Source: an uncultured beta proteobacterium
Lineage (GTDB): Bacteria > Pseudomonadota > Gammaproteobacteria > Burkholderiales > Burkholderiaceae_C
Direction of reading: 5' to 3'
DNA length: 23,684 nt
NCBI GenBank assembly: GCA_903928325.1
Contig: CAIYQF010000277.1
Coordinates: forward strand, 1 to 23,684
Shown here: piece by piece, positions 1 to 7,503 of the stretch
Layout of the letters: every line of letters starts with the position of its first letter
Position numbering within the stretch: the first letter of the stretch is position 1
Translations under genes and position numbers: made by a program
Notes under the pieces: model-generated
The model's database searches: none
What the model was told of the DNA's origin: nothing
Seen by the model: only the letters and a program-made list of their open reading frames with translations

Positions 1-1186
1 ACATGGTCAGCACGTTGATGGAAAAACCCAGCGCCAGCAGCGTGGCAAAGGTGCCCAGCAGCGCCACCGGCACCACGATGGTCGGTATCACCGTGTAGCG
101 CCAGTTCTGCAAGAACAGGTACATCACCAAAAACACCAGCGCCACGGCCTCAATCAGCGTCTCGGTGACCTGGCGGATCGAGATGTCCACAAAGCGCGAG
201 CTGTCGTAGGGAATGGTCCAGCCCATGCCCTTGGGGAAAAACTTTTCCAGTTCAATCATGCGCGCACGCACGGCTTTGGCCGTGGCAATGGCGTTGCCCG
301 TGGGCGAGAGCTGGACGCCTATGCCAGTGGACGGCTTGCCGTTCAGGCGGGCCGAGGTGGCGTAGCTTTGGCCGCCCAGCGCAATGCGCGCCACGTCTTT
401 CAGGCGCACGGTCGAGCCGTCGGCATTGGCGCGCAGCACGATCTTGCCAAACTGCTCGGGGCTGCTGAACTGGCCGTTGACGATGACGGTAGCGGCCACG
501 CCCTGGCCTGCGATATTGGGCAGGCTGCCGATCTCTCCGGCCGATACCTGCACGTTTTGCGCCCGGATGGCGTTGTTCACGTCGTTGGCCGACAGGTTGT
601 AGCCTTGCAGCTTGGCCGGGTCTATCCATACGCGCATGGCGCGCTCGGTGCCAAAGAGCTGGGCCTGGCCCACGCCGGGCACGCGCTGCAGCTCGGGCAG
701 CATGTTGCGCGCGGCGTAGTCACCAAGCGCCACCGGGTCCCAGGCCGGGTCGTCGGAGTTAAGGATGGCGAATAACAAAAAGTTGCTGCGCGACTTGTCC
801 ACCCGCACGCCCTGTTGCGTCACCGCCTGCGGCAAGCGCGGCGTGGCGCGGCCCAGGCGGTTTTGCACTTCCACCTGCGCCAGGTCGGGGCTGGTGCCGG
901 GCTGAAAACTCAGGGTAATCGTGCCCGAACCGTCGGCTTGCGCGACCGACTCCATGTAAATCAGGCCGGGTGCGCCATTCATTTCGCGCTCGATCACCGC
1001 GAGCACCGCGTCTTCCAGCGTCTGCGCCGACGCGCCGGGATAGGCCGCGCTGACCACGATGGAGGGCGGCGCCACCGGCGGGTACTGCGCAATCGGCAAC
1101 TGGGTAATGGACACCGCGCCCATCACCATGATGAAGAGCGCAATCACCCACGCAAAAATGGGGCGGTCGATAAAAAATTTGGCCAT
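1..1186 (-). CDS. RND multidrug efflux transporter, inner-membrane subunit (AcrB/MexB-like, HAE1), 3' end outside window
   Basis: This is the proton-driven inner-membrane pump of a tripartite drug exporter. The frame is open from the ATG at 1186 to the window edge and gives 395 residues. They follow the AcrB N-terminus closely: the opening MAKFFIDRPIFAWV, first membrane helix, QLPIAQYP, a porter domain with SYPGA-like, MNG and QVEVQNRL segments, FGTERAMRVW, and the MYLFLQNWR helix region. The read stops at SINVLTM, just before the helix that carries the proton-relay aspartates, so those cannot be checked. The adaptor gene ends 12 bp upstream, so the two are one operon. An outer-membrane factor may follow beyond the edge. 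The substrate cannot be told from the sequence. No local regulator is visible. Confidence 0.93.
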   Translation of the reverse strand, partial: MAKFFIDRPIFAWVIALFIMVMGAVSITQLPIAQYPPVAPPSIVVSAAYPGASAQTLEDAVLAVIEREMNGAPGLIYMESVAQADGSGTITLSFQPGTSPDLAQVEVQNRLGRATPRLPQAVTQQGVRVDKSRSNFLLFAILNSDDPAWDPVALGDYAARNMLPELQRVPGVGQAQLFGTERAMRVWIDPAKLQGYNLSANDVNNAIRAQNVQVSAGEIGSLPNIAGQGVAATVIVNGQFSSPEQFGKIVLRANADGSTVRLKDVARIALGGQSYATSARLNGKPSTGIGVQLSPTGNAIATAKAVRARMIELEKFFPKGMGWTIPYDSSRFVDISIRQVTETLIEAVALVFLVMYLFLQNWRYTVIPTIVVPVALLGTFATLLALGFSINVLTM

Positions 1187-1198
1187 GGCGTGCGCGTC

Positions 1199-2488
1199 CT
1201 ATCGGCTGGCAGCCGAGGCAGCCGGGGCAGCAGCGGCGCTGCCTGCGCTTGCAGAACCGGCGGCTGCCGGTGCGCTGGCAGGGGCGGCGAGCTTGCTGCC
1301 TGGCGCTACCCACGGAACCGGCTTGACCGGGGCGTCACCGCGCAGCTTTTGAAAACCATCGACCATCACCTGTTCGCCGCTTTGCAGGCCATCCAAAATT
1401 ACCCACTGGTTGCGCTGCTGGCCACCTACCTTCACCGGCCGTGGTGTGACCTTGCCATCCGCACCCACCACCATCACCGTGTCGCCCTGCGCCGAGCGCG
1501 TCACCGCCTGCTGTGGCAGCGCGATGGCATTGCTGGCCTGGGCTTGCTCAATGCGCACCCGCACGTACAGGCCGGGCAAGAGCGTGCCCTCGGGGTTGGG
1601 CACCTCGGCGCGCAGGGTGATCTGGCCGGAGGTGGCGTCCACCGTCAGGTCGGAGAACAGCAGGCGACCGGCGCGCGGGTATTCGCTGCCGTCCTCCAAC
1701 ACCAGGCGCACGCTGGCGGCCTGGTTGCCGCTGGCGCGTTTGAGCTTGCCCGCGTCGAGCGCCTGGCGCAGCTTCATCACGTCGCCCGCCGACTGGGTGA
1801 AGTTGATGTACATCGGGTGGGTCTGCTGCACCACTGCCAGCGGCGTGGCCTCACCCTGGCCGACCAGAGCGCCTTCGGTCACCAGCGCGCGGCCAATGCT
1901 GCCGGCAATCGGCGCCGTCACAGCGGCGTAATTCAGGTTGATGCGGGCGGTTTGTGCGGCGGCTTTGGCCACAGCCACTTCGGCCTCGGCCTGCTTTTGG
2001 GCGGCCTGGGCGGCCACCAGTTCTTGCTGGCTCACGGCTTTGGCGGCTGCCAGCGGTTCGTAGCGTTTGGCCAGCGCGCTGGCTTGCATCAGGTTGGCCT
2101 CGGCCTTGGCTACGCTGGCCGTGGCGCTGTCTAAGGCCGCTTTGTAGGGCGCGTCGTCAATCTCAAACAACACCTGCCCGGCTTTGACGGTGCTGCCTTC
2201 GTCAAACAGGCGATGCAGCAAAATACCCGCCGCGCGCGCCCGCACCTGGGCCACGCGCGAGGCTTCCAGGCGTCCAGGGAGCTCAGTGACCAAGCCCACG
2301 TCGCCCGTGCTCGCCGTTACCACGCCCACTTCGGCCGGCGGCGGTGCGCCACCGCCCACACCCGGACCGCCAGCCGGTGGCGCACCGGGTCCGCAAGCGG
2401 CCAGCAATGCGGCCAGCGCCAAGGTGTTGAGGGCAAGCAGGGTGCGCGGTGCGCGGCTGCGGTGAAAGGCGGTTCGGAGCAAGGGCAT
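1199..2488 (-). CDS. RND efflux periplasmic adaptor lipoprotein (AcrA/MexA-like membrane fusion protein)
   Basis: This adaptor joins the RND pump to an outer-membrane channel. It has 429 residues, slightly longer than AcrA. The N-terminus has a hydrophobic stretch (about 17-31) ending in LLAAC, a lipobox with acylated Cys32. A Gly/Pro/Ala-rich linker follows, then a lipoyl-like half (about residues 60-85, ending at FEIDDAPYKAAL), an alanine-rich alpha-hairpin (about 95-145), the second lipoyl half (VTAPIAGSIGRA, ALVGQGEATPL), a beta-barrel and a membrane-proximal domain. The last 30 residues are Ala/Ser/Pro repeats of low complexity, longer than usual for the family. The stop is 12 bp before the transporter ATG. 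The 113 bp upstream (2489-2601) hold no gene and presumably the operon promoter, with AT-rich sequence near 2505-2518. Confidence 0.93.
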   Translation of the reverse strand: MPLLRTAFHRSRAPRTLLALNTLALAALLAACGPGAPPAGGPGVGGGAPPPAEVGVVTASTGDVGLVTELPGRLEASRVAQVRARAAGILLHRLFDEGSTVKAGQVLFEIDDAPYKAALDSATASVAKAEANLMQASALAKRYEPLAAAKAVSQQELVAAQAAQKQAEAEVAVAKAAAQTARINLNYAAVTAPIAGSIGRALVTEGALVGQGEATPLAVVQQTHPMYINFTQSAGDVMKLRQALDAGKLKRASGNQAASVRLVLEDGSEYPRAGRLLFSDLTVDATSGQITLRAEVPNPEGTLLPGLYVRVRIEQAQASNAIALPQQAVTRSAQGDTVMVVGADGKVTPRPVKVGGQQRNQWVILDGLQSGEQVMVDGFQKLRGDAPVKPVPWVAPGSKLAAPASAPAAAGSASAGSAAAAPAASAASR

Positions 2489-2601
2489 GGTGGAAAGCGT
2501 TCAGTAAAAATAAGAATGTGCGCCCGGGCAAGCGCGTGGCTGCGGGCCAGTTTAATCGGCCACGGTGGCGCTCCATCTGTGCAAGCGGACAGCACCCTGC
2601 T

Positions 2602-3483
2602 TTACAAAAGATCCAACACCGCCGCCGCAAAGTCGGTCGGCGCTTCCTGGGGCAGGTTGTGCCCCACCACCGGCAGCACGCGGTGCGCGTAGGGGCCGGT
2701 GAACTGGTGTTGGTGGCTGGCTGAACCGCCCAGCGCCATCACGCCGTCACCCGCGCCGTCGATGGCGATGGTGGGCACGCCAATGCGGGGTTGTGCGGCC
2801 AACGCGCGCTCCCAGCCATCAAGCGCCGGGTCGCCGGCCACCAGGCCAAAGCGGTGGCGGTAGGAGTGGACCACCACCTCCACAAAGTCAGGGTTGTCAA
2901 AGGCGGCAGCACTTTGCGCGTAGGTCGCATCGTCAAACTGCCAGTGGGGCGACCACTGCTGCCACAAGAGTTTGCAAAACGCTTCGCGGTTTTGCGCCAG
3001 ACCGGCCGCGCCACGTGCGCCGTGTAGGTAGTACTGGTACCACAAGCGCAGCTCGTTCTCGGGCGACTGCGGCTGCTTGGCTGCAGCGATGTTCTGGATG
3101 TTGTAGCCGTTGCCCGACACCAGCCCCCGCACGCGCTCGGGGTGCAGCGCCGCCAAAATGCAGGCCGCCCGGCCGCCCCAGTCGTAACCCGCCAGCACGG
3201 CGCTGGGAAGCTCCAAGGCGTCCATCAGCGCCAGCAAATCAACGGCCAGCGCCGCCTGTTGGCCTGAGCGCGGGGTGTCGGCGTGCAAAAACCGGGTAGG
3301 GCCAAACCCGCGCAAATAGGGTGTAAGTACCCTGCAGCCCGCATGTGTGAGCCGCGGGCTGACGTCGGTGTACGCCTGCACACTGTAGGGGAAGCCATGG
3401 AGCAAGACCACCGCGGGGCCCAGGCGCGGGCCCCTGTCGTGGTAAGCCACTTGCAAGAGTCCGGCGTTGATGGTGTGATACAT
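2602..3483 (-). CDS. alpha/beta hydrolase, epoxide hydrolase / haloalkane dehalogenase-like
   Basis: This is an alpha/beta hydrolase with an aspartate nucleophile, the arrangement of epoxide hydrolases and haloalkane dehalogenases rather than serine esterases. It has 293 residues from the chosen ATG at 3483. The motifs are oxyanion-hole HGFP (29-32), nucleophile elbow GYDWGG with Asp101, an acid at Asp246 (or Asp242) in DGAGDG, and His275 in VVGHNLPQE. The cap has YQYYLHG, where epoxide hydrolases place substrate-activating tyrosines. The frame is open further upstream to 3594, but the extra 37 residues (Arg/Trp-rich) do not resemble the family, whose N-terminus starts at the beta strand after MYHTINAG. 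It is divergent from the response regulator. The real substrate is unknown, and dehalogenase activity cannot be excluded. Confidence 0.85.
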   Translation of the reverse strand: MYHTINAGLLQVAYHDRGPRLGPAVVLLHGFPYSVQAYTDVSPRLTHAGCRVLTPYLRGFGPTRFLHADTPRSGQQAALAVDLLALMDALELPSAVLAGYDWGGRAACILAALHPERVRGLVSGNGYNIQNIAAAKQPQSPENELRLWYQYYLHGARGAAGLAQNREAFCKLLWQQWSPHWQFDDATYAQSAAAFDNPDFVEVVVHSYRHRFGLVAGDPALDGWERALAAQPRIGVPTIAIDGAGDGVMALGGSASHQHQFTGPYAHRVLPVVGHNLPQEAPTDFAAAVLDLL

Positions 3484-3620
3484 GTTTGGGTTTCTTAGCC
3501 ATAGGTTGGCAAACCATAACCCACAAGCGCTGGTGCGGGTCGGCGCGAGGCTTTGCGCGCCACGGTAGACAAGGCGGCGCGCGAGGAATATCATTTTGGG
3601 TGAGATTCGGGTCGGTGGGT

Positions 3621-3650
3621 ACGTTAACGTAACGTTTTTTTTTCGACGTT
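3621..3650. promoter_or_regulatory. palindromic cluster upstream of the response regulator
   Basis: ACGTTAACGT at 3621-3630 is a perfect 10-bp palindrome. It is followed at once by AACGT (3631-3635), a nine-T tract, and ACGTT (3646-3650), a second inverted pair touching the ATG at 3651. No Shine-Dalgarno sequence is visible in front of that ATG. The repeats could be an autoregulatory operator of the response regulator or could limit access to the start codon. This is an inference from symmetry and position only. Confidence 0.35.
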
Positions 3651-4343
3651 ATGGGCAGCATAAACATCATCATTGTTGAAGACAACATTGAATTGCGACA
3701 AAGTTTGGAAGAATTTCTAAGCTCTGAGGGCATGCTTGTGCGGGGCGTCGAAAGCGGAGAAGAGCTGGACCGGGAAATTATCAAAAGCGCGCCCGACGCA
3801 CTGGTGATGGACCTGAATTTGCCGGGCGAAGACGGCATTGACATCATCTCCCGCGTCAAAAAGGCCTACCCGAACATTGGCGTTGTCGTATTGACCGCGC
3901 GGGTACGGACCATGGACCGCAAAGAGGCCTATGCCGCAGGCGCCGATGTGTTTCTGAGCAAGCCCGCCGGGGCCGACGAACTCAGCAACGTCATTCACAG
4001 CCTGGTGCGGCGCGCCCAGAATGCGTCGGGAACAGGTGCCTGGGTATTGGAGCGCTGGGCGCACAAAATCACCCCACCCCATCCCGAACCGATCCCCTTG
4101 ACGCCCAGTGAATGCCTGCTGTTGCACGCGCTGGCCTTGTCACCCGACTTGCTGCCTTTTCACCGGCTTTTGACCGACTTTGGCGACCCAGCCATGGACG
4201 AAAAAACCAACAAAGTCCGTATCGAGCAGTTGGTATACCGGGTGCGACAAAAGCTCAGTGCCTTTGCCAATGGCGCCCCGACCATCAAAGTCATGCGCGG
4301 CCAGGGCTACCGGCTTTGCATTCCTATCGTGGTGCGGGACTAG
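3651..4343 (+). CDS. orphan OmpR/PhoB-type response regulator
   Basis: This is a two-component DNA-binding regulator of 230 residues. The receiver domain (about 1-120) has the acidic pair Glu10/Asp11, phospho-acceptor Asp54 in VMDLNLPGEDG, Thr82 in VVLTAR and Lys104 in LSKP, so all switch residues are present. The C-terminal half (about 140-228) matches a winged helix, with LTPSECLLL, the recognition-helix region KVRIEQLVYRVRQKL and the wing IKVMRGQGYRL. The usual LTxxE/RxxLL start of the family is only loosely kept. No histidine kinase gene is next to it, so its partner must lie elsewhere. The in-frame stop at 3630-3632 excludes a longer protein. The following CBS gene has its own promoter, so the two need not be co-transcribed. 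Confidence 0.9.
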   Translation: MGSINIIIVEDNIELRQSLEEFLSSEGMLVRGVESGEELDREIIKSAPDALVMDLNLPGEDGIDIISRVKKAYPNIGVVVLTARVRTMDRKEAYAAGADVFLSKPAGADELSNVIHSLVRRAQNASGTGAWVLERWAHKITPPHPEPIPLTPSECLLLHALALSPDLLPFHRLLTDFGDPAMDEKTNKVRIEQLVYRVRQKLSAFANGAPTIKVMRGQGYRLCIPIVVRD

Positions 4344-4353
4344 CGCGTTTTTT

Positions 4354-4381
4354 TTGACTTGGGGCGCTTGGGTGCTATTCT
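4354..4381 (+). promoter_or_regulatory. sigma70-type promoter for the CBS gene
   Basis: TTGACT (4354-4359), a 16-bp spacer and TATTCT (4376-4381) give a good -35/-10 pair 36 bp upstream of the ATG at 4418. A T-run (4348-4355), preceded by a short GTGC/GCGC stem around 4332-4346, could serve as a weak terminator for the response regulator gene and overlaps the -35 box. It is predicted from the sequence only. Confidence 0.5.
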
Positions 4382-4417
4382 GTGCGCCCCGCGCAAGCAC
4401 ATTCCAAGGAGTCGACC

Positions 4418-4846
4418 ATGAAAACCATTGGGCAATTTTTGGGCGAACACGCGCGCAGCGTATGTTGCGTCGCGCCGACATCCACCGTGCGCGAGGCCCT
4501 TGAATTGATGGCCAAGGAAAATATCGGCGCCGTGCTGGTACAGAACGGCCCTGTCTTGGTGGGCATTTTTTCGGAGCGCGACTACGCCCGCAAGGTGGTG
4601 CTACACGGCAAAACCAGTGGCGAAGCGCTGGTGCAGGAAATCATGACGGCCAAGGTGATCACGGTGACACCCGAACAACACATCGATGCCTGCATGCAAA
4701 TCATGACCGAGCACCACATCCGCCACTTGCCCATCATGGGGGCGAACCAGGTGTTGGGGCTGATTTCCATTGGCGACGTGGTGCGCGAAATGATGGCCCA
4801 ACAAAAGCTCATCATTGACCAGTTGCACAGCTATATATCTGGCTGA
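4418..4846 (+). CDS. tandem CBS-domain protein
   Basis: This is a small cytoplasmic protein of 142 residues made of two CBS motifs, a module that usually binds adenosine nucleotides such as AMP, ATP or SAM and signals energy state. CBS1 spans about residues 12-65 (VAPTSTVREALELMAKENIGAVLV, ending at GIFSERDYARKVVL), and CBS2 about 78-130 (MTAKVITVTPEQHIDACMQIM, HIRHLPIM, GLISIGDVVREM). No effector domain is attached. The ATG at 4418 is preceded by AAGGAG at 4406-4411. An in-frame GTG at 4382 lies inside the leader and lacks such a site. DAHP synthase starts 18 bp downstream on the same strand, so the pair may be co-transcribed. The ligand and partner are unknown. Confidence 0.9.
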   Translation: MKTIGQFLGEHARSVCCVAPTSTVREALELMAKENIGAVLVQNGPVLVGIFSERDYARKVVLHGKTSGEALVQEIMTAKVITVTPEQHIDACMQIMTEHHIRHLPIMGANQVLGLISIGDVVREMMAQQKLIIDQLHSYISG

Positions 4847-4864
4847 CATGCACTAACCCTTGTG

Positions 4865-5962
4865 ATGCCCCACACACCTGACCACATTCGTACCGACGAC
4901 ACCCGCATTGGCGCCATTCGGCCCCTGATATGCCCGGCGCTGCTGCAAGAGCAACTGCCGGCCACTGAGGCCGTGCTGGCCACGGTGGAGGGCAGCCGAG
5001 CCGCCCTGTGTGCGGTCTTGCACGGGCACGATGACCGCTTGATCGTGGTGGTGGGACCTTGCTCTATCCATGACCACGACCAGGCCATGGCCTACGCGCA
5101 GTGGCTCAAGGGCCAGGCAGACGCGCTCGCCGATGATTTGGTCGTGGTGATGCGCACCTATTTCGAGAAGCCGCGCACCACCGTGGGCTGGAAGGGCTAT
5201 ATCAACGATCCGCACCTGGACGGCAGCTTTTCCATTAACGAAGGCTTGGCGCTGGCGCGCAGCTTGTTGCTGGAAATTGTGGCCATGGGTTTGACAGTGG
5301 GGACCGAGTTTTTGGACCTGTTAAGCCCCCAGTTCATCAGCGATTTGGTGGGCTGGGGCGCCATAGGCGCCCGCACAACCGAGAGCCAAAGCCACCGGCA
5401 ATTGGCCAGCGGCCTGAGTTGCCCGGTAGGCTTTAAAAACGGTACCTACGGTGGCGTCAAAGTCGCCAGTGACGCCATCTTGGCAGCCCAATCGCCCCAC
5501 GCCTTCATGGGCATGACCAAATGGGGGCAGGCGGCGATTTTTGAGACCCTGGGAAACGACAACTGCCACGTGATTTTGCGCGGCGGCAAGCAAACCAACT
5601 ATGCCCGTGCCGATATCGATGCCGCCTGCGCCTTGCTCAAAGCCTGCGGGCTGCGAGAGCAAGTCATGGTGGATGTGTCACATGCCAATAGCAGCAAGCA
5701 GCATCTGCTGCAAGTTGCGGTGGCCGCTGACGTGGCAAGCCAAATCGCCGCTGGAGACCGGCGCATTACGGGGGTGATGATCGAGAGCCATTTGCATGAA
5801 GGCCGCCAAGACCTGATGCCCGGCGTGGCGCTGCGCCATGGCGTGTCTGTCACGGACGCTTGTATCAGCATCGCGCAAACCGAGCCGGTTCTGGAAGGTT
5901 TGGCGCAGGCGGTGCGTGCGCGGCGCTTACTGGCTAAACACCAGAGCGCGCCAGGTCGTTAA
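4865..5962 (+). CDS. aroG: 3-deoxy-7-phosphoheptulonate (DAHP) synthase, class I
   Basis: This enzyme condenses phosphoenolpyruvate and erythrose 4-phosphate into DAHP, the entry step of the shikimate pathway for aromatic amino acids. It has 365 residues, the usual length of AroF/G/H enzymes. Visible landmarks are VVGPCSIHD with the metal-binding Cys66, RTYFEKPRTTVGWKGY (PEP and substrate binding), GARTTESQSHRQLASG, PVGFKNGT, and VDVSHANSSK with the metal-binding His273. MIESHLHEG and ISVTDAC-like segments supply the remaining metal ligands. The N-terminal extension before the barrel is the feedback-control region, but I cannot say which aromatic amino acid inhibits it. An in-frame GTG one codon earlier (4862) is equally possible. 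Its stop overlaps that of infA by 4 bp. Confidence 0.95.
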   Translation: MPHTPDHIRTDDTRIGAIRPLICPALLQEQLPATEAVLATVEGSRAALCAVLHGHDDRLIVVVGPCSIHDHDQAMAYAQWLKGQADALADDLVVVMRTYFEKPRTTVGWKGYINDPHLDGSFSINEGLALARSLLLEIVAMGLTVGTEFLDLLSPQFISDLVGWGAIGARTTESQSHRQLASGLSCPVGFKNGTYGGVKVASDAILAAQSPHAFMGMTKWGQAAIFETLGNDNCHVILRGGKQTNYARADIDAACALLKACGLREQVMVDVSHANSSKQHLLQVAVAADVASQIAAGDRRITGVMIESHLHEGRQDLMPGVALRHGVSVTDACISIAQTEPVLEGLAQAVRARRLLAKHQSAPGR

Positions 5963-6213
5963 TTGGTACGCCGTGGCACCATGGGGCCGCGACCTTCAAT
6001 GTGGCGGAAGTTAATACGGCCTTTGCTTAGGTCGTAGGGCGAGAGCTCTAGCGAAACGCGGTCGCCCGCAAGGATTCGAATGTGGTTTTTGCGCATCTTA
6101 CCCGCCGAATAGGCTATCAATTGGTGGCCGTTGTCAAGGGTTACGCGAAAACGGGTGTCGGGCAGCACCTCGTTGACGACGCCCATCATTTCAATCAGTT
6201 CTTCTTTTGCCAT
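5959..6213 (-). CDS. infA: translation initiation factor IF-1 (free-standing, C-terminally extended)
   Basis: IF-1 binds the A site of the 30S subunit during initiation. The 84 residues form one S1/OB fold: MAKEELIEMMGVVNEVLP, FRVTLDNGH, IRILAGDRV, ELSPYDLSKGRI. About a dozen residues beyond the usual 72-residue length end in PMVPRRTN. Burkholderiales often carry a second, longer IF-1 outside the ribosomal protein operon, and this single gene fits that pattern. AAGGAA lies six bases before the ATG. It is convergent with aroG, and the two stops share bases 5959-5962 (TTAA), leaving no room for a terminator between them. Confidence 0.93.
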   Translation of the reverse strand: MAKEELIEMMGVVNEVLPDTRFRVTLDNGHQLIAYSAGKMRKNHIRILAGDRVSLELSPYDLSKGRINFRHIEGRGPMVPRRTN

Positions 6214-6273
6214 AGGGTTTCCTTGGTTTCAGGTGTTCGGTATTGCGATTAAGTAGGACCGTGCGGAGCCGTG

Positions 6274-6522
6274 TCAATGCATTCTCAGCGCGGTGTGGGC
6301 CCAGTCAATGCCTTGTGCCAGCGCATATTGTGCCGCTGCGTCCTGGGTAGAAAAGTCGTCAACAAATCGCATGACGCGGTCGGTGCTGGTGCTACCGCTG
6401 CCGCTGGCAATGGATACCTGTGCGTGGTAGCGCCCGGTGACCGACGGCGTGTAGCAAGCAGCGATGCGGTATTTTCCGATGATGGTGGGTGTCGCGATGA
6501 CAGGGTAAAAGGGTCGATTCAA
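6274..6522 (-). CDS. small conserved-looking hypothetical protein
   Basis: I do not recognise a named family. The minus-strand frame encodes an 82-residue protein if it starts at the TTG at 6522. It contains GKYRIAACYTPSVTGRYHA, QVSIASGSGSTSTDRVMRF and a helical end, AAAQYALAQGIDWA. The pattern resembles small beta-sheet-plus-helix proteins seen in Burkholderiales. No ATG is available upstream. The frame stays open to a TTG at 6705, but those extra 61 residues are Arg-rich and overlap two GC hairpins, so they look non-coding. The opposite-strand frame over the same bases looks less like a protein. No Shine-Dalgarno sequence is obvious, so the start is uncertain. It is separated from infA by 60 bp and divergent from the Lrp-type gene. 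Confidence 0.5.
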   Translation of the reverse strand: MNRPFYPVIATPTIIGKYRIAACYTPSVTGRYHAQVSIASGSGSTSTDRVMRFVDDFSTQDAAAQYALAQGIDWAHTALRMH

Positions 6523-6755
6523 AATATAAAAAGCTGGTTCACCAACCAGGGCAGGGGTGTGGTGACGTTGGAGAAAAAGTCGCAAACGGGTTCCATAAAA
6601 GGTGGCGCGTTGAGAGCGACTTGCCGTTTTACGGCTCAATCGGCAGGCCCTCTGCCAGGGCTGCGTGTGTCTTGCGCTTTCGCGTGACGCGTAGTTTTGT
6701 GCCAAAACTGCAAGCTCGAATGTAGCACGGTTCCAGACCCGCCTAAGATAGGCGC

Positions 6756-7235
6756 ATGAAACTCGATCGCTTTGACCTCCAAATTTTGGACATCTTGCAG
6801 TTCGAAGGCCGTATCAACAACCAAGATTTGGCCGACCGCATTGGGTTGTCGGCTTCGCCTTGCCTGCGCCGGGTGCGCGCGTTGGAAGAGGCTGGCGTGA
6901 TCGTGGCCTACCGGGCGATGCTCGATGCGCGCAAACTGGGCCTGACTTTGATGGCCCTGATCCATATATCCATGGACAAACACACTCCCGAGCGCTTCGC
7001 CAATTTTGAAGCATGCATTGGGGTGCTTCCTGAAGTGCTGGAATGCCTGCTCATTACCGGCCAGGATGCTGATTACCAGCTCAAGGTGGCGGTGCGCGAC
7101 ATGGACCACTACCAATCTCTGTTGCTCAACCAGATCACTCGCATTGAGGGGGTTACGGGCGTGCACTCGAGCTTTGTGCTACGCAAGGTTGTGGACAAAA
7201 CCGCTTTGTTCGTGCGGTCTCCGTCTCTGCTATAG
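6756..7235 (+). CDS. Lrp/AsnC family transcriptional regulator
   Basis: This is a leucine-responsive-type regulator of 159 residues. The N-terminal helix-turn-helix (about 1-55) reads LDRFDLQILDILQFEGRI, then NQDLADRIGLSASPCLRRVRALE, the family's recognition helix. The C-terminal RAM/AsnC ligand-binding domain (about 65-145) has ECLLITGQDADYQLKV and a GVTGVHSSFVLR strand, which bind amino acids and form the dimer or octamer interface. It sits alone, divergent from the small hypothetical gene, and its stop lies 3 bp from the minE stop. It may control itself or the divergent gene. The effector amino acid cannot be told from the sequence. Confidence 0.93.
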   Translation: MKLDRFDLQILDILQFEGRINNQDLADRIGLSASPCLRRVRALEEAGVIVAYRAMLDARKLGLTLMALIHISMDKHTPERFANFEACIGVLPEVLECLLITGQDADYQLKVAVRDMDHYQSLLLNQITRIEGVTGVHSSFVLRKVVDKTALFVRSPSLL

Positions 7236-7238
7236 GCT

Positions 7239-7499
7239 TTAACGGGCGTCTGGAAGCTCGATCTTTACTTCGAGCACATCCAGGTTGTCCTGGCGCTCCA
7301 TATTGACCTTGATGTCATTGGGATTGATCTTGATGTACTTGCTGATGACGGCAATGAGATCACGCTGTAGATCGACCAAGTAGTCGGGCTCCGAGGCATT
7401 GCGCCCGCTGCGCTCGTGCGCCAGGATGATTTGCAGACGTTCTTTCGCGACACTGGCTGTTTTTTTCTTCTCACCCAACAAAAACGAGAGAAAGGACAT
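7239..7499 (-). CDS. minE: cell division topological specificity factor MinE
   Basis: MinE binds membrane-bound MinD, triggers its ATPase and drives the pole-to-pole oscillation that keeps MinC away from midcell. It has 86 residues. The N-terminus MSFLSFLLGEKKKTASVAKERLQIILAHER combines the membrane-targeting amphipathic start with the MinD-activating region (cited here as adjoining segments SFLSFLLG and AKERLQIILAHER). The C-terminal topological specificity domain contains YLVDLQRDLIAVISKYI and VNMERQDNLDVLEVKIELP. The frame continues upstream of 7499, but that part overlaps minD and is not MinE-like. The start lies 4 bp after the minD stop, so the genes are probably translationally coupled. 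Confidence 0.96.
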   Translation of the reverse strand: MSFLSFLLGEKKKTASVAKERLQIILAHERSGRNASEPDYLVDLQRDLIAVISKYIKINPNDIKVNMERQDNLDVLEVKIELPDAR

Positions 7500-7503
7500 G
7501 CTG

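Noticed and set aside
815..2134. A long plus-strand open frame opposite the RND adaptor
   Set aside because: It lies antisense to a clear AcrA-like gene and the RND transporter start, and its composition is low-complexity His/Arg/Gly.
3484..3594. 37-residue N-terminal extension of the alpha/beta hydrolase
   Set aside because: It does not resemble the family's N-terminus, and the family start fits the ATG at 3483.
4332..4355. Rho-independent terminator after the response regulator
   Set aside because: The stem is only 4 bp with a wobble pair. The T-run is suggestive, but the structure is too weak to list on its own.
6271..6687. Plus-strand open frame opposite the small hypothetical gene
   Set aside because: It has less protein-like composition than the minus-strand frame, lacks a good ribosome binding site, and ends close to the lrp promoter region.
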